A stretch of DNA of 64,000 nucleotides from assembly GCA_016710885.1 (NCBI GenBank), contig JADJUC010000001.1:308501-372500 (forward strand), written 5' to 3'. A program made the position numbers and the translations under genes. How positions within the stretch are numbered: the stretch's first letter is position 1; every line of letters begins with the position of its first letter. Below the pieces are notes generated by a model. The model was not told where the DNA came from, ran no database searches, and saw nothing but the letters and a program-made list of their open reading frames with translations. This document shows positions 25,167 to 34,012 of this stretch, in pieces. The stretch is from Candidatus Proximibacter danicus (GTDB lineage Bacteria > Pseudomonadota > Gammaproteobacteria > Burkholderiales > Rhodocyclaceae).

Positions 25167-26564
25167 ATGTTTGGAATCTCATTAATTCTAGTAGGCGCCG
25201 TATTGGTCGCCGCGATTGCCGGGGCAACTTTTCTTGTTGCGATCATGCTGCGCCGAGTGGTTCCGACGAACATGGTTCATATCGTTCAATCGTCGCGCAA
25301 AACGACGCCTTATGGACGGAACAAGGAGGCCGGGAACACCTATTACGCATGGCCATCCTGGGTTCCGATCATCGGTATTTCGGTTATCGAATTTCAGGAG
25401 TCAATTTTCCAGGTCTCACTGGATAGCTACGAGGCCTATGATCAGGCTCGCCTGCCTTTTACCGTCGATGTGACCGCTTTTTTCCGGATTGAGCAGGCAG
25501 AAACCGCTGCGCAGCGCGTCGCATCGTTTACCGAGCTGGAGAGCCAGCTAACCGCCGTTCTGCAGGGCGCGGTACGGCGCATTTTGGCAACCAACCAATT
25601 GGAGTCCATTCTTCAATCGCGATCAGAACTCGGTGATCAATTTACGACAGAGGTGAAAAACCAGATCGCCGAGTGGGGCGTGCTGCCGGTAAAGACCATC
25701 GAATTCATGGATATTCGTGACTCCAGCAAGGGCCAAGTGATCGCAAACATCATGGACAAGGAAAAATCACGGATCGAAAAAGAAAGCCGCGTTGCGATCG
25801 CGGAGAACCATCGCGCCGCGGAAGTTGCAGAAATTGACGCGAAGCGCACGGTTGAAGTACAGCGCCAGGATGCCGAACAACAGGTCGGGCTGCGCACCGC
25901 AGCAAAGGATCAGGCCGTCGGCATTGCCAACGAAAAAGCTTCTCAGGAAGTCAAAGCCGAAGCGAAGGTAACAGCTGAACGAAACATGGCAGTAATGGAA
26001 GTGGAGAAAGTGCGATCGGCAGAAATTGCCAAATCCGTTGCCAAGGTCGAAGCCGAACGAGATCAGCAAGTGAAAGTCATTGCGGCCGATGCGGACAAGA
26101 AAGTGACGGTCGTTGCGGCCGAAGCCAACAAGGACTCCGTGACGATCAAGGCCGAAGGCGAACTTTTCGCCTCACTAAGGGAGGCAGAAGCCACCAAGGC
26201 AATTGGTGACGCAAAAGCCTCCGCCGAGAAAGCCATGCTCCTCGCTCCGGTGGATACCCAAATCGTTCTCGCCAAAGAGATCGGTGCCAACGCCGGCTAT
26301 CAGGAGTACCTGATCTCAATCAAAAAGGTCGAAGCCGGCCAGGCCGTCGGTATCGAAATGGCTGGCGCCCTCAAGGGTGCAGATCTGAAGGTGATCGCCA
26401 ACTCCGGAGACATTCAAGGCGGCGTTGCCAAGCTTGGCGACCTCTTTACCCCTCAGGGCGGCACAAACCTGACCGGCATGCTTGCCGCGCTTGGGCAAAC
26501 CAGCGAAGGGAAGCAGCTGATCAGCAAGATCACCGGTATCGCCGCTCAAGGAGAATCCAAGTAA
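25167..26564 (+). CDS. SPFH/Band 7 (flotillin-like) membrane protein
   Basis: This 465-aa protein has one N-terminal membrane helix (MFGISLILVGAVLVAAIAG, continuing to about residue 28). An SPFH domain covers about residues 35-190 (VPTNMVHIVQSS, TAFFRIEQAETAAQRVASF, GAVRRILATNQLESILQSR). A long Ala/Glu/Lys-rich coiled coil covers about 200-375 (EKSRIEKESRVAIAENHRAA onward). A Gly-rich tail contains GGVAKLGDLFTPQGG. This is the flotillin/YqiK layout, proteins that form large membrane-bound rings. The usual NfeD partner is absent. A strong AGAGGAGG ribosome site is present. Visibly lower GC than its neighbours. It lies between acnB remnants 1 and 2 and converges on terminator T2. Confidence 0.9.
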   Translation: MFGISLILVGAVLVAAIAGATFLVAIMLRRVVPTNMVHIVQSSRKTTPYGRNKEAGNTYYAWPSWVPIIGISVIEFQESIFQVSLDSYEAYDQARLPFTVDVTAFFRIEQAETAAQRVASFTELESQLTAVLQGAVRRILATNQLESILQSRSELGDQFTTEVKNQIAEWGVLPVKTIEFMDIRDSSKGQVIANIMDKEKSRIEKESRVAIAENHRAAEVAEIDAKRTVEVQRQDAEQQVGLRTAAKDQAVGIANEKASQEVKAEAKVTAERNMAVMEVEKVRSAEIAKSVAKVEAERDQQVKVIAADADKKVTVVAAEANKDSVTIKAEGELFASLREAEATKAIGDAKASAEKAMLLAPVDTQIVLAKEIGANAGYQEYLISIKKVEAGQAVGIEMAGALKGADLKVIANSGDIQGGVAKLGDLFTPQGGTNLTGMLAALGQTSEGKQLISKITGIAAQGESK

Positions 26565-26593
26565 CGGTTCTGTCGGAGAGCACTGAGCAAAAA

Positions 26594-26636
26594 AACGCCC
26601 CGGTCACTCAGTTGTCACTGAGCCGACCGGGGCGTT
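26594..26636. terminator. acnB-type bidirectional terminator, copy T2
   Basis: The 12-bp arms AACGCCCCGGTC (26594-26605) and GACCGGGGCGTT (26625-26636) have an inner CTCAG/CTGAG pair. An A-run precedes and T-rich sequence follows, so it can work in both directions. It lies between the SPFH stop and the stop of acnB remnant 2. Confidence 0.88.
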
Positions 26637-26658
26637 GTGTTTCAGCCTGTGGTAACGA

Positions 26659-27709
26659 TCAGACCGTCACGGTCGCCGCCACGTCCCTGAACTCGGCAAT
26701 CTTGTCGAAGTTCATATAGCGATACACATCGGCGGCCTTGGCGTTCACCGCCTTGACGCCTTCCATGTACTCGGCGACGGTCGGGATCTTGCCCATCAGC
26801 GCGCAGATCGACGCCAGTTCGGCGGAGCCAAGGTAAACATTGGTGTCGATACCCAGCCGGTTCGGGAAGTTGCGCGTCGAAGTCGACATCGCGGTGCTGC
26901 CCTTGCGGATCTGTGCCTGGTTGCCCATGCACAGCGAGCAGCCGGGCATTTCCATGCGCGCGCCGGACTTGCCGAGGATGGCGTAGTAGCCTTCCTCGTT
27001 CAGGATCATGGCGTCCATCTTGGTCGGCGGGGCGACCCACAGGCGGGTCGGGATGTCCGACTTGCCTTCGAGGACCTTGCCAGCAGCACGGAAGTGGCCG
27101 ATGTTGGTCATACACGAACCGATGAAGACTTCGTCGATCTTGGTGCCGGACACTTCGGACAGCAGCTTCACGTCGTCCGGGTCGTTCGGGCAGGCAACGA
27201 TCGGCTCCTTGACGTCGGCCAGATCGATCTCGATCACGGCGGCGTATTCGGCGCCGGCGTCGGCCTTGAGCAGTTCGGGCTTGGCGATCCACGCTTCCAT
27301 GGCCTTGATGCGGCGGCCGAGGGTGCGCTTGTCTTCGTAGCCGTTGGCGATCATCCACTTCATCAGCGTGATGTTCGAGGTCATGTACTCGATGATCGGC
27401 GCCTTGTCGAGCTGCACCGCACAGGCGGCGGCAGAACGTTCGGCAGCAGCGTCGGACAGTTCGAACGCCTGCTCGACCTTCAGATCCGGCAGGCCTTCGA
27501 TTTCGAGGATGCGGCCGGAGAAGATGTTCTTCTTGCCCTGCTTGGCAACGGTCAGCAGACCCTGCTTGATGGCGTAATACGGGATGGCATTGACCAGGTC
27601 ACGCAGCGTGACGCCGTCCTGCAGTTTGCCCTTGAAGCGGACCAGCACCGATTCCGGCATGTCCAGCGGCATGACGCCGGTGGCGGCGGCAAAGGCAACC
27701 AGACCGGAA
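26659..27709 (-). pseudogene. acnB 3' remnant 2 (C-terminal 350 codons, frame intact)
   Basis: The 1,051 bp correspond exactly, without indels, to 31108-32158 of the full acnB. They encode SGLVAFAAATGVMPLDMPES through FRDVAATVTV, including the iron-sulfur Cys regions GSCMTNIGH and PGCSLCMGNQ. Differences are substitutions only (for example KADAGAEYAAVIE versus KADSDATYAAIIE, and SEVSGTK versus SDVAGTK). The 5' break at 27709/27710 lies inside the AGSGLVAF region. The open frame runs on leftward-read DNA to 27876, but that part is antisense to the next gene. Without the first ~515 residues it cannot be an aconitase. A truncated protein is possible but no ribosome site is evident. Confidence 0.9.
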
Positions 27710-27805
27710 ACGCATTGAACAGACAGATAGTACCGATTTATGGCTGAAAAAATGACGTGCAAAGTGATAGAGTCAGCCTCATTATTGCCAACAGAGCTGC
27801 AAATA

Positions 27806-30109
27806 ATGAAATTTCTCCGTTTATACGCACTCTTGCTGTTGCTTTCAATTCTGCCGTTTTCGTTGCAGGCCGACACCCCATCGGATCAAATAGCCCTTCA
27901 AAACAGCGAACATACACCCAAAATAAATTTTTCGAAGGATCAGCAGGCGTGGCTCGCAGCACACCCGATCATCCGCGTCGGCGTTGACCCCGATTTCGCA
28001 CCTTATGAATGGCGCGACAAGAAAGGCAACTATGTGGGGATAGCCGTTGATTACCAGCGGCGCCTGGAAAAGGCAATGGGTGTGCGCTTCGAAATCGTCA
28101 GGGACAAATCCTGGTCAGAATCCCAGGACATGGCCAAGCGAGGCGAACTGGACATGCTGTCCAGCATGGTCAAAACGCCGGAACGTTCGCAATACATGAT
28201 CTTTACCGAGCCCTACAGGGAAACACATTTGGTCATCATCGACGACGGACAACGCGGCTTCATTGGCGATCTGGCGCATCTGACAGGCAAACGTGTTGCA
28301 TTGGAAAAGGGCTATTTCGTCAAGGAACTGCTGGAGAAAGACTACCCGCAAATCAAGCTGATATTCGCCGATAACACGCACGATGCTTTGCTCTTGGTGG
28401 CAGATGGAAAGGCCGACGCCTACGTAGGAGATTCCGGTGCCGCCAACTACACAATCAAGAAAAATGACCTGTCGAATCTGCGCTTTTCTGGACAAACGGA
28501 ATACATCAGTGCGCAAAGCTTCGCAGTCATCAAAAAAAATGCAGAGCTGGCCACAATCATCAGCAAAGTCATGGACAGCATATCTAAGGAAGAGTCCGAA
28601 GCCATATTCAACCGCTGGCTGGGGATGAGAATTGAACAGGGAATAAAAACAAAAACATTGATCCAATATGGAGTGGGACTGGTAATATTATCCCTGCTTT
28701 TTGGTTACTGGATTTTTCGGCTGCAGCGTGAAATCGGCTACCGCAAAGCAGCCGAGATGCGCGAGCACTCTCGCAACGGCATCCTGGAAATGCTGGCCAA
28801 GGCAGCGCCCTTGCCAGCGATCCTTGAAACGATTGAGCGCAGTGTGGAACAACAGTATTCGGGCTTGCAGTGCCGTATTTCCATGCGTGACGACCAAGAA
28901 AGACATCAGCCGCATACGGCGACATTCGGCACAGCAACCACCGATATGGCGCCCCGCCTGTCAGACGTCCGCGGCACCCAAGCAATCCAAGCCGCGTCAG
29001 GCGAAATTCTGGGGACTCTGACGCTCTACGGCCATACCGCAGACACCACGGTGGTACCCAGCACGGAGCCGAATACGTTCTCCGACGCATTCCTGATTGA
29101 GCAATCCACTCACTTGGCCGGCATTGCCATTGAAAAATGGATTTCTGCTGAAAAACTTCGTCACAGCGAGGCGCACTATCGCCAATTGACCGAAGGTGCC
29201 TCCGACGTCATCTGGAAAACAGACTGCGAGCTTTACATCACCTATATCAGTCTTGCCGATGAACGACTGCGGGGCTATAAGGCCGACGAGGTCATTGGCC
29301 GCCATATTTTTGAAATGTTTACTGAAGAAGGGGTTGCAACGGTCACTGAATTAATGCGTCAGCGACAGGAGAACGAGCAACGCGGAGTCCCCAGTGGGCC
29401 GGTCACCTTCGAGGCCCAGCAGCACTGCAAAGACGGGCACCTCATATGGGCAGAAGTGCTTTCAAAACCTGAACGCGACGAGCACGGTACGATTGTCGGA
29501 TTTCACGGCGTTACGCGGGAAACCACCGAACGCAAGCAGATGCAGGATCAGGTGCGTCAACTGGCGTTTTTTGATCCGCTTACCAACCTGCCCAATCGCC
29601 GACTGCTCAATGACCGCCTTGGCCAAGTCATGACGGCTAGCAAACGCAGCGCTTGTCATGGCGCATTGATGATTCTTGATCTGGATAATTTCAAGCAACT
29701 CAATGATACGCAAGGGCACCTGGTTGGCGATTTGCTATTGATCGAGGTTGCCAGACGACTGACCCGCTGCGTGCGCGCGATGGACACCGTGGCACGTTTC
29801 GGCGGCGATGAATTCGTCGTCCTCATGAGCGACTTGAATGCCGACGCAAAAGCATCAGCAACACAGGTCCGCATCGTCGCAGAAAAAATTCGCGCCAGCT
29901 TGTCTGAACCATATTTACTGACTGCCAAACACCCCGAACAGGCCGATACCATCGTCGAACATTGCTGCTCGGCAAGCATCGGCATGGTAGTTTTCATCGG
30001 CAACGAAAGCACTCAGGACGACATACTCAAGTGGGCCGATGCTGCGATGTATCAAGCCAAAGCAGCTGGACGCAACCTGGCTCAGTTTTATAGCAAAAAA
30101 CCTGAGTGA
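27806..30109 (+). CDS. Diguanylate cyclase with periplasmic solute-binding sensor, PAS and GGDEF domains
   Basis: This 767-aa inner-membrane enzyme is predicted to make c-di-GMP in response to a periplasmic ligand. Order: signal peptide (MKFLRLYALLLLLSILPFSL); bacterial extracellular solute-binding family 3 domain, about residues 50-270 (IIRVGVDPDFAPYEWRDKKG, GELDMLSSMVKTPERS); membrane helix about 283-303; a GAF-like segment; a PAS domain (YRQLTEGASDVIWKTD); and GGDEF at 666-670 with intact inhibitory site RAMD at 657-660. I chose ATG 27806 for its signal peptide; the longer frame from 27740 reads into the acnB break. Visibly lower GC. Divergent from acnB remnant 2. Confidence 0.9.
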   Translation: MKFLRLYALLLLLSILPFSLQADTPSDQIALQNSEHTPKINFSKDQQAWLAAHPIIRVGVDPDFAPYEWRDKKGNYVGIAVDYQRRLEKAMGVRFEIVRDKSWSESQDMAKRGELDMLSSMVKTPERSQYMIFTEPYRETHLVIIDDGQRGFIGDLAHLTGKRVALEKGYFVKELLEKDYPQIKLIFADNTHDALLLVADGKADAYVGDSGAANYTIKKNDLSNLRFSGQTEYISAQSFAVIKKNAELATIISKVMDSISKEESEAIFNRWLGMRIEQGIKTKTLIQYGVGLVILSLLFGYWIFRLQREIGYRKAAEMREHSRNGILEMLAKAAPLPAILETIERSVEQQYSGLQCRISMRDDQERHQPHTATFGTATTDMAPRLSDVRGTQAIQAASGEILGTLTLYGHTADTTVVPSTEPNTFSDAFLIEQSTHLAGIAIEKWISAEKLRHSEAHYRQLTEGASDVIWKTDCELYITYISLADERLRGYKADEVIGRHIFEMFTEEGVATVTELMRQRQENEQRGVPSGPVTFEAQQHCKDGHLIWAEVLSKPERDEHGTIVGFHGVTRETTERKQMQDQVRQLAFFDPLTNLPNRRLLNDRLGQVMTASKRSACHGALMILDLDNFKQLNDTQGHLVGDLLLIEVARRLTRCVRAMDTVARFGGDEFVVLMSDLNADAKASATQVRIVAEKIRASLSEPYLLTAKHPEQADTIVEHCCSASIGMVVFIGNESTQDDILKWADAAMYQAKAAGRNLAQFYSKKPE

Positions 30110-30218
30110 TCGAACCGAACAAGCTCAATCCGTTGAACTCAAGCGGCCTATTTAGCAGTATCGGCTTGATAGACCGTCTGCGCGGCGGCCATTCGTGCCT
30201 GCATTGATAGCGGCGTGG

Positions 30219-30247
30219 AACAATAGGAACAATAGGGGTCAGACCCC
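30219..30247. repeat. Short tandem repeat joined to a REP-like palindrome
   Basis: AACAATAGG occurs twice in tandem (30219-30227 and 30228-30236) and runs into the perfect palindrome GGGGTC-A-GACCCC (30235-30247). The palindrome resembles short REP-like elements of betaproteobacteria (from memory, not checked). It sits between the diguanylate cyclase and the TA pair and may mark a join between cargo pieces. Confidence 0.5.
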
Positions 30248-30280
30248 AGTAGAAAAAAAGATCAACTACCGGAGCCCTCT

Positions 30281-30535
30281 ATGCTTAATCTTTCCATCCC
30301 CTTGCCTGAAACCGTTTTTTCCGCCCTGCATCTTGCCCCGGAGGCATTCGTGCAGGAAATGCGCGTGGCAGCCGCGATTCAGTGGTATGCCCAAGCGCGG
30401 ATCAGCCAGAACAAGGCTGCTGAAATCGCTGGTTTGAGTCGCGCTGATTTCATTCGCGCCCTCTCGGAGGCCAGGGTTTCACCGTTTCAGGTAACTGCGG
30501 AATCCTTGCGCGAGGAACTGTCCGATGCGGATTGA
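30281..30535 (+). CDS. UPF0175 family antitoxin
   Basis: This 84-aa protein matches the UPF0175 (HigA-like helix-turn-helix) family: LPLPETVFSALHLAPE-type start (here SIPLPETVFSALHL), EMRVAAAIQWYAQARISQNKAAEIAGLSRADF with the helix-turn-helix, and an acidic end (SLREELSDAD). UPF0175 proteins are antitoxins for DUF3368 PIN-like proteins. GGAG lies 6 bases before the ATG at 30281. It overlaps the toxin start by 11 bases, as is usual for the pair. It is cargo between acnB remnant 2 and full acnB. Confidence 0.85.
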   Translation: MLNLSIPLPETVFSALHLAPEAFVQEMRVAAAIQWYAQARISQNKAAEIAGLSRADFIRALSEARVSPFQVTAESLREELSDAD

Positions 30536-31139
30536 CCGGGTAGTGGTCAATTCCTCGCCGCTCATTACGCTATTCAACAGCGGACAGGCTGAATTGCTAC
30601 CGAAGCTATTTTCCGAAGTGCTGGTGCCGGATGCCGTCTGGCTTGAAGTCGCCGAAGGCGGCCATCAGGACATTGCTGCGCAAGCCATTCGTTCCGCGCA
30701 ATGGATCAAGCGATTGCCGCCTACATTGCCCGACCCAGTGGTGCTGGCTTGGGATGCCGGCCCCGGCGAAACTGCCGTGATTTCGTTTGCCCGGACAGAT
30801 GCTGATCTGCGCGCTGTCGTGGATGACGATTACGCCCGCCGATGCGCACGCGTTCTGGGGGTCAAAACTTTAGGCACTTGCGGTGTCATTTTGCTGGCTA
30901 AACGTCGCGGCATTATTCCTTGCGTCAAACCCGCTCTGGATGCGCTCCGCACAGCCGGACTCTGGCTATCCGACAGTTTGATTCGCACGATCCAGGAGGA
31001 AGGAAGTGATGGAAAGGGGGAGAGATTTGAATCGCATAAACAACGCCCCACGGTCCTCAGTGTGTCTGAGGCCGACCGGGGCGTTGTGTTTCAGCCTGCG
31101 GTAACGATCAGACCGTTACCGTCGCTGCCACATCCCTGA
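30525..31139 (+). CDS. DUF3368 PIN-like toxin with abnormal C-terminal extension
   Basis: The first ~165 residues are a normal DUF3368 protein: VVVNSSPLITLFNSGQAELL (first acidic/Ser motif), VPDAVWLEV, WDAGPGETAVISFA, VVDDDYARRCARVLG, TLGTCGVILLAKRRGII and LWLSDSLIRTIQEEG. The frame then has no stop and reads through about 31010-31107, across terminator T3, and into the antisense strand of the acnB 3' end (last codon 31137-31139). The final ~38 residues (RFESHKQRPTVLSVSEADRG onward) are therefore junction-encoded, not family sequence. The native stop was probably lost when this DNA joined acnB. Whether the toxin remains active is unknown. Confidence 0.82.
   Translation: MRIDRVVVNSSPLITLFNSGQAELLPKLFSEVLVPDAVWLEVAEGGHQDIAAQAIRSAQWIKRLPPTLPDPVVLAWDAGPGETAVISFARTDADLRAVVDDDYARRCARVLGVKTLGTCGVILLAKRRGIIPCVKPALDALRTAGLWLSDSLIRTIQEEGSDGKGERFESHKQRPTVLSVSEADRGVVFQPAVTIRPLPSLPHP
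31042..31085. terminator. acnB terminator, copy T3 (native)
   Basis: The arms AACGCCCC (31042-31049) and GGGGCGTT (31078-31085) have inner CCTCAG (31055-31060) and CTGAGG (31066-31071). It is related to T1 and T2 but with a different loop and an extra A, whereas T1 and T2 are identical in the core. It lies 22 bases after the acnB stop. Confidence 0.85.
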
Positions 31140-33706
31140 ACTCGGCAATCTTGTCGAAGTTCATGTAGCGATACACATCGGCGGCCTTGGCGTTCACCGC
31201 CTTGACGCCTTCCATGTATTCGGCGACGGTCGGGATCTTGCCCATCAGCGCGCAGATCGAGGCCAGTTCGGCGGAACCGAGGTACACGAAGGTGTCGATG
31301 CCGAGCCGGTTCGGGAAGTTGCGCGTCGAGGTGGACATCGCGGTGCTGCCCTTGCGGATCTGCGCCTGGTTGCCCATGCACAGCGAGCAGCCGGGCATTT
31401 CCATGCGGGCGCCGGACTTGCCGAGGATGGCGTAGTAGCCTTCTTCGTTCAGGATCATGGCGTCCATCTTGGTCGGCGGGGCCACCCACAGGCGGGTCGG
31501 GATGTCCGACTTGCCTTCGAGGACCTTGCCGGCGGCACGGAAGTGGCCGATGTTGGTCATGCACGAACCGATGAAGACTTCGTCGATCTTGGTGCCGGCC
31601 ACGTCGGAAAGAAGCTTGACGTCGTCCGGATCGTTCGGGCAGGCGACGATCGGTTCCTTGACGTCGGCCAGATCGATTTCGATTATGGCGGCGTAGGTGG
31701 CATCGCTGTCGGCCTTGAGCAGTTCGGGCTTGGCGATCCACGCTTCCATGGCCTTGATGCGGCGGCCGAGGGTGCGCTTGTCTTCGTAGCCGTTGGCGAT
31801 CATCCACTTCATCAGCGTGATGTTCGAGGTCATGTACTCGATGATCGGCGCCTTGTCGAGTTGCACGGCACAGGCGGCGGCGGAACGCTCGGCAGAGGCG
31901 TCGGAGAGTTCGAAGGCCTGCTCGACCTTGAGATCGGGCAAACCTTCGATTTCGAGGATGCGGCCGGAGAAGATGTTCTTCTTGCCCTGCTTGGCGACGG
32001 TCAGCAGACCCTGCTTGATGGCGTAGTACGGAATGGCGTTGACCAGGTCACGCAGCGTGACGCCTTCCTGCAGCTTGCCCTTGAAGCGGACCAGCACCGA
32101 TTCCGGCATGTCCAGCGGCATGACGCCGGTGGCGGCGGCAAAGGCGACCAGACCGGAACCGGCCGGGAAGGAGATGCCGATCGGGAAACGGGTGTGCGAG
32201 TCGCCGCCGGTACCGACGGTATCCGGCAGCAGCAGGCGGTTCAGCCAGGAGTGGATGACGCCGTCGCCCGGACGCAGGGCGACACCGCCGCGCGTGCTGA
32301 TGAAGGACGGCAGTTCGCGGTGCATCTTGACGTCGACCAGCTTCGGATAGGCGGCGGTGTGGCAGAAGGACTGCATCACCATGTCGGCGGAGAAGCCGAG
32401 GCAGGCCAGGTCCTTGAGCTCGTCGCGGGTCATCGGGCCGGTGGTGTCCTGGGAACCGACGGTGGTCATCTTCGGTTCGCAGTAGGTGCCGGGGAGGATG
32501 CCCTTGCCTTCCGGCAGGCCGCAGGCGCGGCCAACCATCTTCTGCGCCAGCGAGTAACCCTTGCCCGGGTCGTTCGGCTGCGCCGGCAGGCGGAACAGCG
32601 TCGACACCGGCAGGCCCAGCGCTTCACGCGCCTTGGTCGTCAGGCCACGGCCGACGATCAGCGGGATACGGCCGCCAGCGCGGACTTCGTCCAGAATCAC
32701 CGGGGTCTTCAGTTGCGATTCGGCGATCACGGCGCCGTTCTTCAGCGCGGTGACCTTGGCGGTAGCGTGATCGATCTTCAGTTCGATCTCATCACCCATG
32801 TCCATCTTCTCAGCGTCGATTTCGATCGGCAGCGCGCCGGCATCTTCCATCGTGTTGAAGAAGATCGGGGCAATCTTGGAGCCGAGGCAAACACCACCGA
32901 AGCGCTTGTTCGGCACGAACGGGATGTCTTCGCCGGTGAACCACAGCACCGAGTTGGTGGCGGACTTGCGCGAGGAACCGGTACCGACCACGTCACCGAC
33001 GTAGGCGATCAGGTTGCCCTTCTTGGCCAGCGCTTCGAGCTGCTTGACCGGGCCGCGAGCACCCGGCTTCGTCGGCTTCGATACCCGGACGCGGGTTCTT
33101 CAGCATGGCCAGCGCGTGCAGCGGGATGTCCGGACGCGACCAGGCATCCGGGGCCGGCGACAGGTCGTCGGTATTGGTTTCGCCGGTGACCTTGAACACG
33201 GTCAGCTTCTGCGCGGCCGGCACTTCCGGACGCGAGGTGAACCACTCGGCGTCGGCCCACGATTGCATCACGGCCTTGGCGTTGGCATTGCCCTGCTTGG
33301 CCAGTTCAGCGACATCGTGGAAGAAGTCGAAGACCAGCAGGGTCTTTTTCAGGCCCTCGGCGGCAACTGCGCCGACGCCAGCATCGCCGAGCAGGTCGAT
33401 CAGCGGCTTGACGTTGAAACCGCCGAGCATGGTGCCGAGCAGTTCGGTCGCCTTTTCCTTGGAGATCAGCGCGCAGCTTTCTTCGCCCTTGGCCACCTTG
33501 GCCAGGAACTCGGCCTTGACCTTGGCGGCGTCATCCACACCGGCCGGAACACGGTAGGTGATCAGCTCGACCAGAGCGGCTTCCTCGCCCTTCGGCGGAT
33601 TCTTCAGCAGGGCGACCAGTTCGGTGGTCTGTTGCTTGGACAGGGGCAGCGGGGGGATACCGAGGGCAGCACGTTCAGCGACGTGGGCGCGATAGGCTTC
33701 AAGCAC
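31108..33706 (-). CDS. acnB: Aconitate hydratase B (full length, one apparent frameshift)
   Basis: AcnB interconverts citrate and isocitrate, and also acts on 2-methylisocitrate, using a 4Fe-4S cluster. Ignoring one extra base the gene has 865 codons, the normal length. Cluster ligands are at about Cys715 (GSCMTNIGH), Cys773 and Cys776 (PGCSLCMGN). The N-terminal HEAT-like domain starts MLEAYRAHVAERAALGIPPL. At 33062-33064 a run of three G (coding strand) appears to have one base too many: with two G, EADEAGARGPVKQLEALAKK reads through into YVGDVVGTGSSRKSATNS. A sequence error is likely in such a central gene. Start is GTG at 33706 with AAGGAAG upstream. Two 3' duplicates lie downstream. Confidence 0.93.
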
Positions 33707-33870
33707 GGCGACTTCCTTTCAGAAAGGTTGCTCAGAAAACTTGGTAAATACGCGAGGCAAAAACGCCAAGCAAAAGCGACATCAGGGAAAACGAATATTC
33801 TACTGCAACAGCGACGGCGCAGCGTTTTACGGGGCACCGAGACCCGCCTGCCGGCAGATCAAATTCAAGT

Positions 33871-33887
33871 CTTATATATGATATAAG
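33871..33887. promoter_or_regulatory. Perfect palindrome in the acnB upstream region (possible operator)
   Basis: CTTATAT (33871-33877), ATG, ATATAAG (33881-33887) is a perfect 7-bp inverted repeat, about 165 bp upstream of the acnB start. The size and AT-rich arms fit a GntR-type or similar dimer operator. The binding protein is not identifiable from this window. Confidence 0.45.
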
Positions 33888-34012
33888 TTATGTCGAAATC
33901 TGTGAACTGGAAAATGGCTAAAAAGTCGTGAATTTGGCAACGGATAAGCCCACTTTATTGGCAGCCGGAATTTTTCCAGTCATTTCTGGCAGATGCCGAA
34001 GTTACCCCCAGC

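Noticed and set aside
26659..27876. Remnant 2 as a second, functional aconitase
   Set aside because: It lacks the first ~515 residues, including the N-terminal HEAT-like and swivel domains. The apparent extra N-terminus is antisense to the diguanylate cyclase start.
24535..31085. The three terminators as attachment sites of a site-specific integrase
   Set aside because: No integrase, excisionase or tRNA-like target is present. The shared sequence extends from the hairpin into up to 1 kb of acnB, far longer than a normal att core. Homologous or illegitimate recombination fits better.
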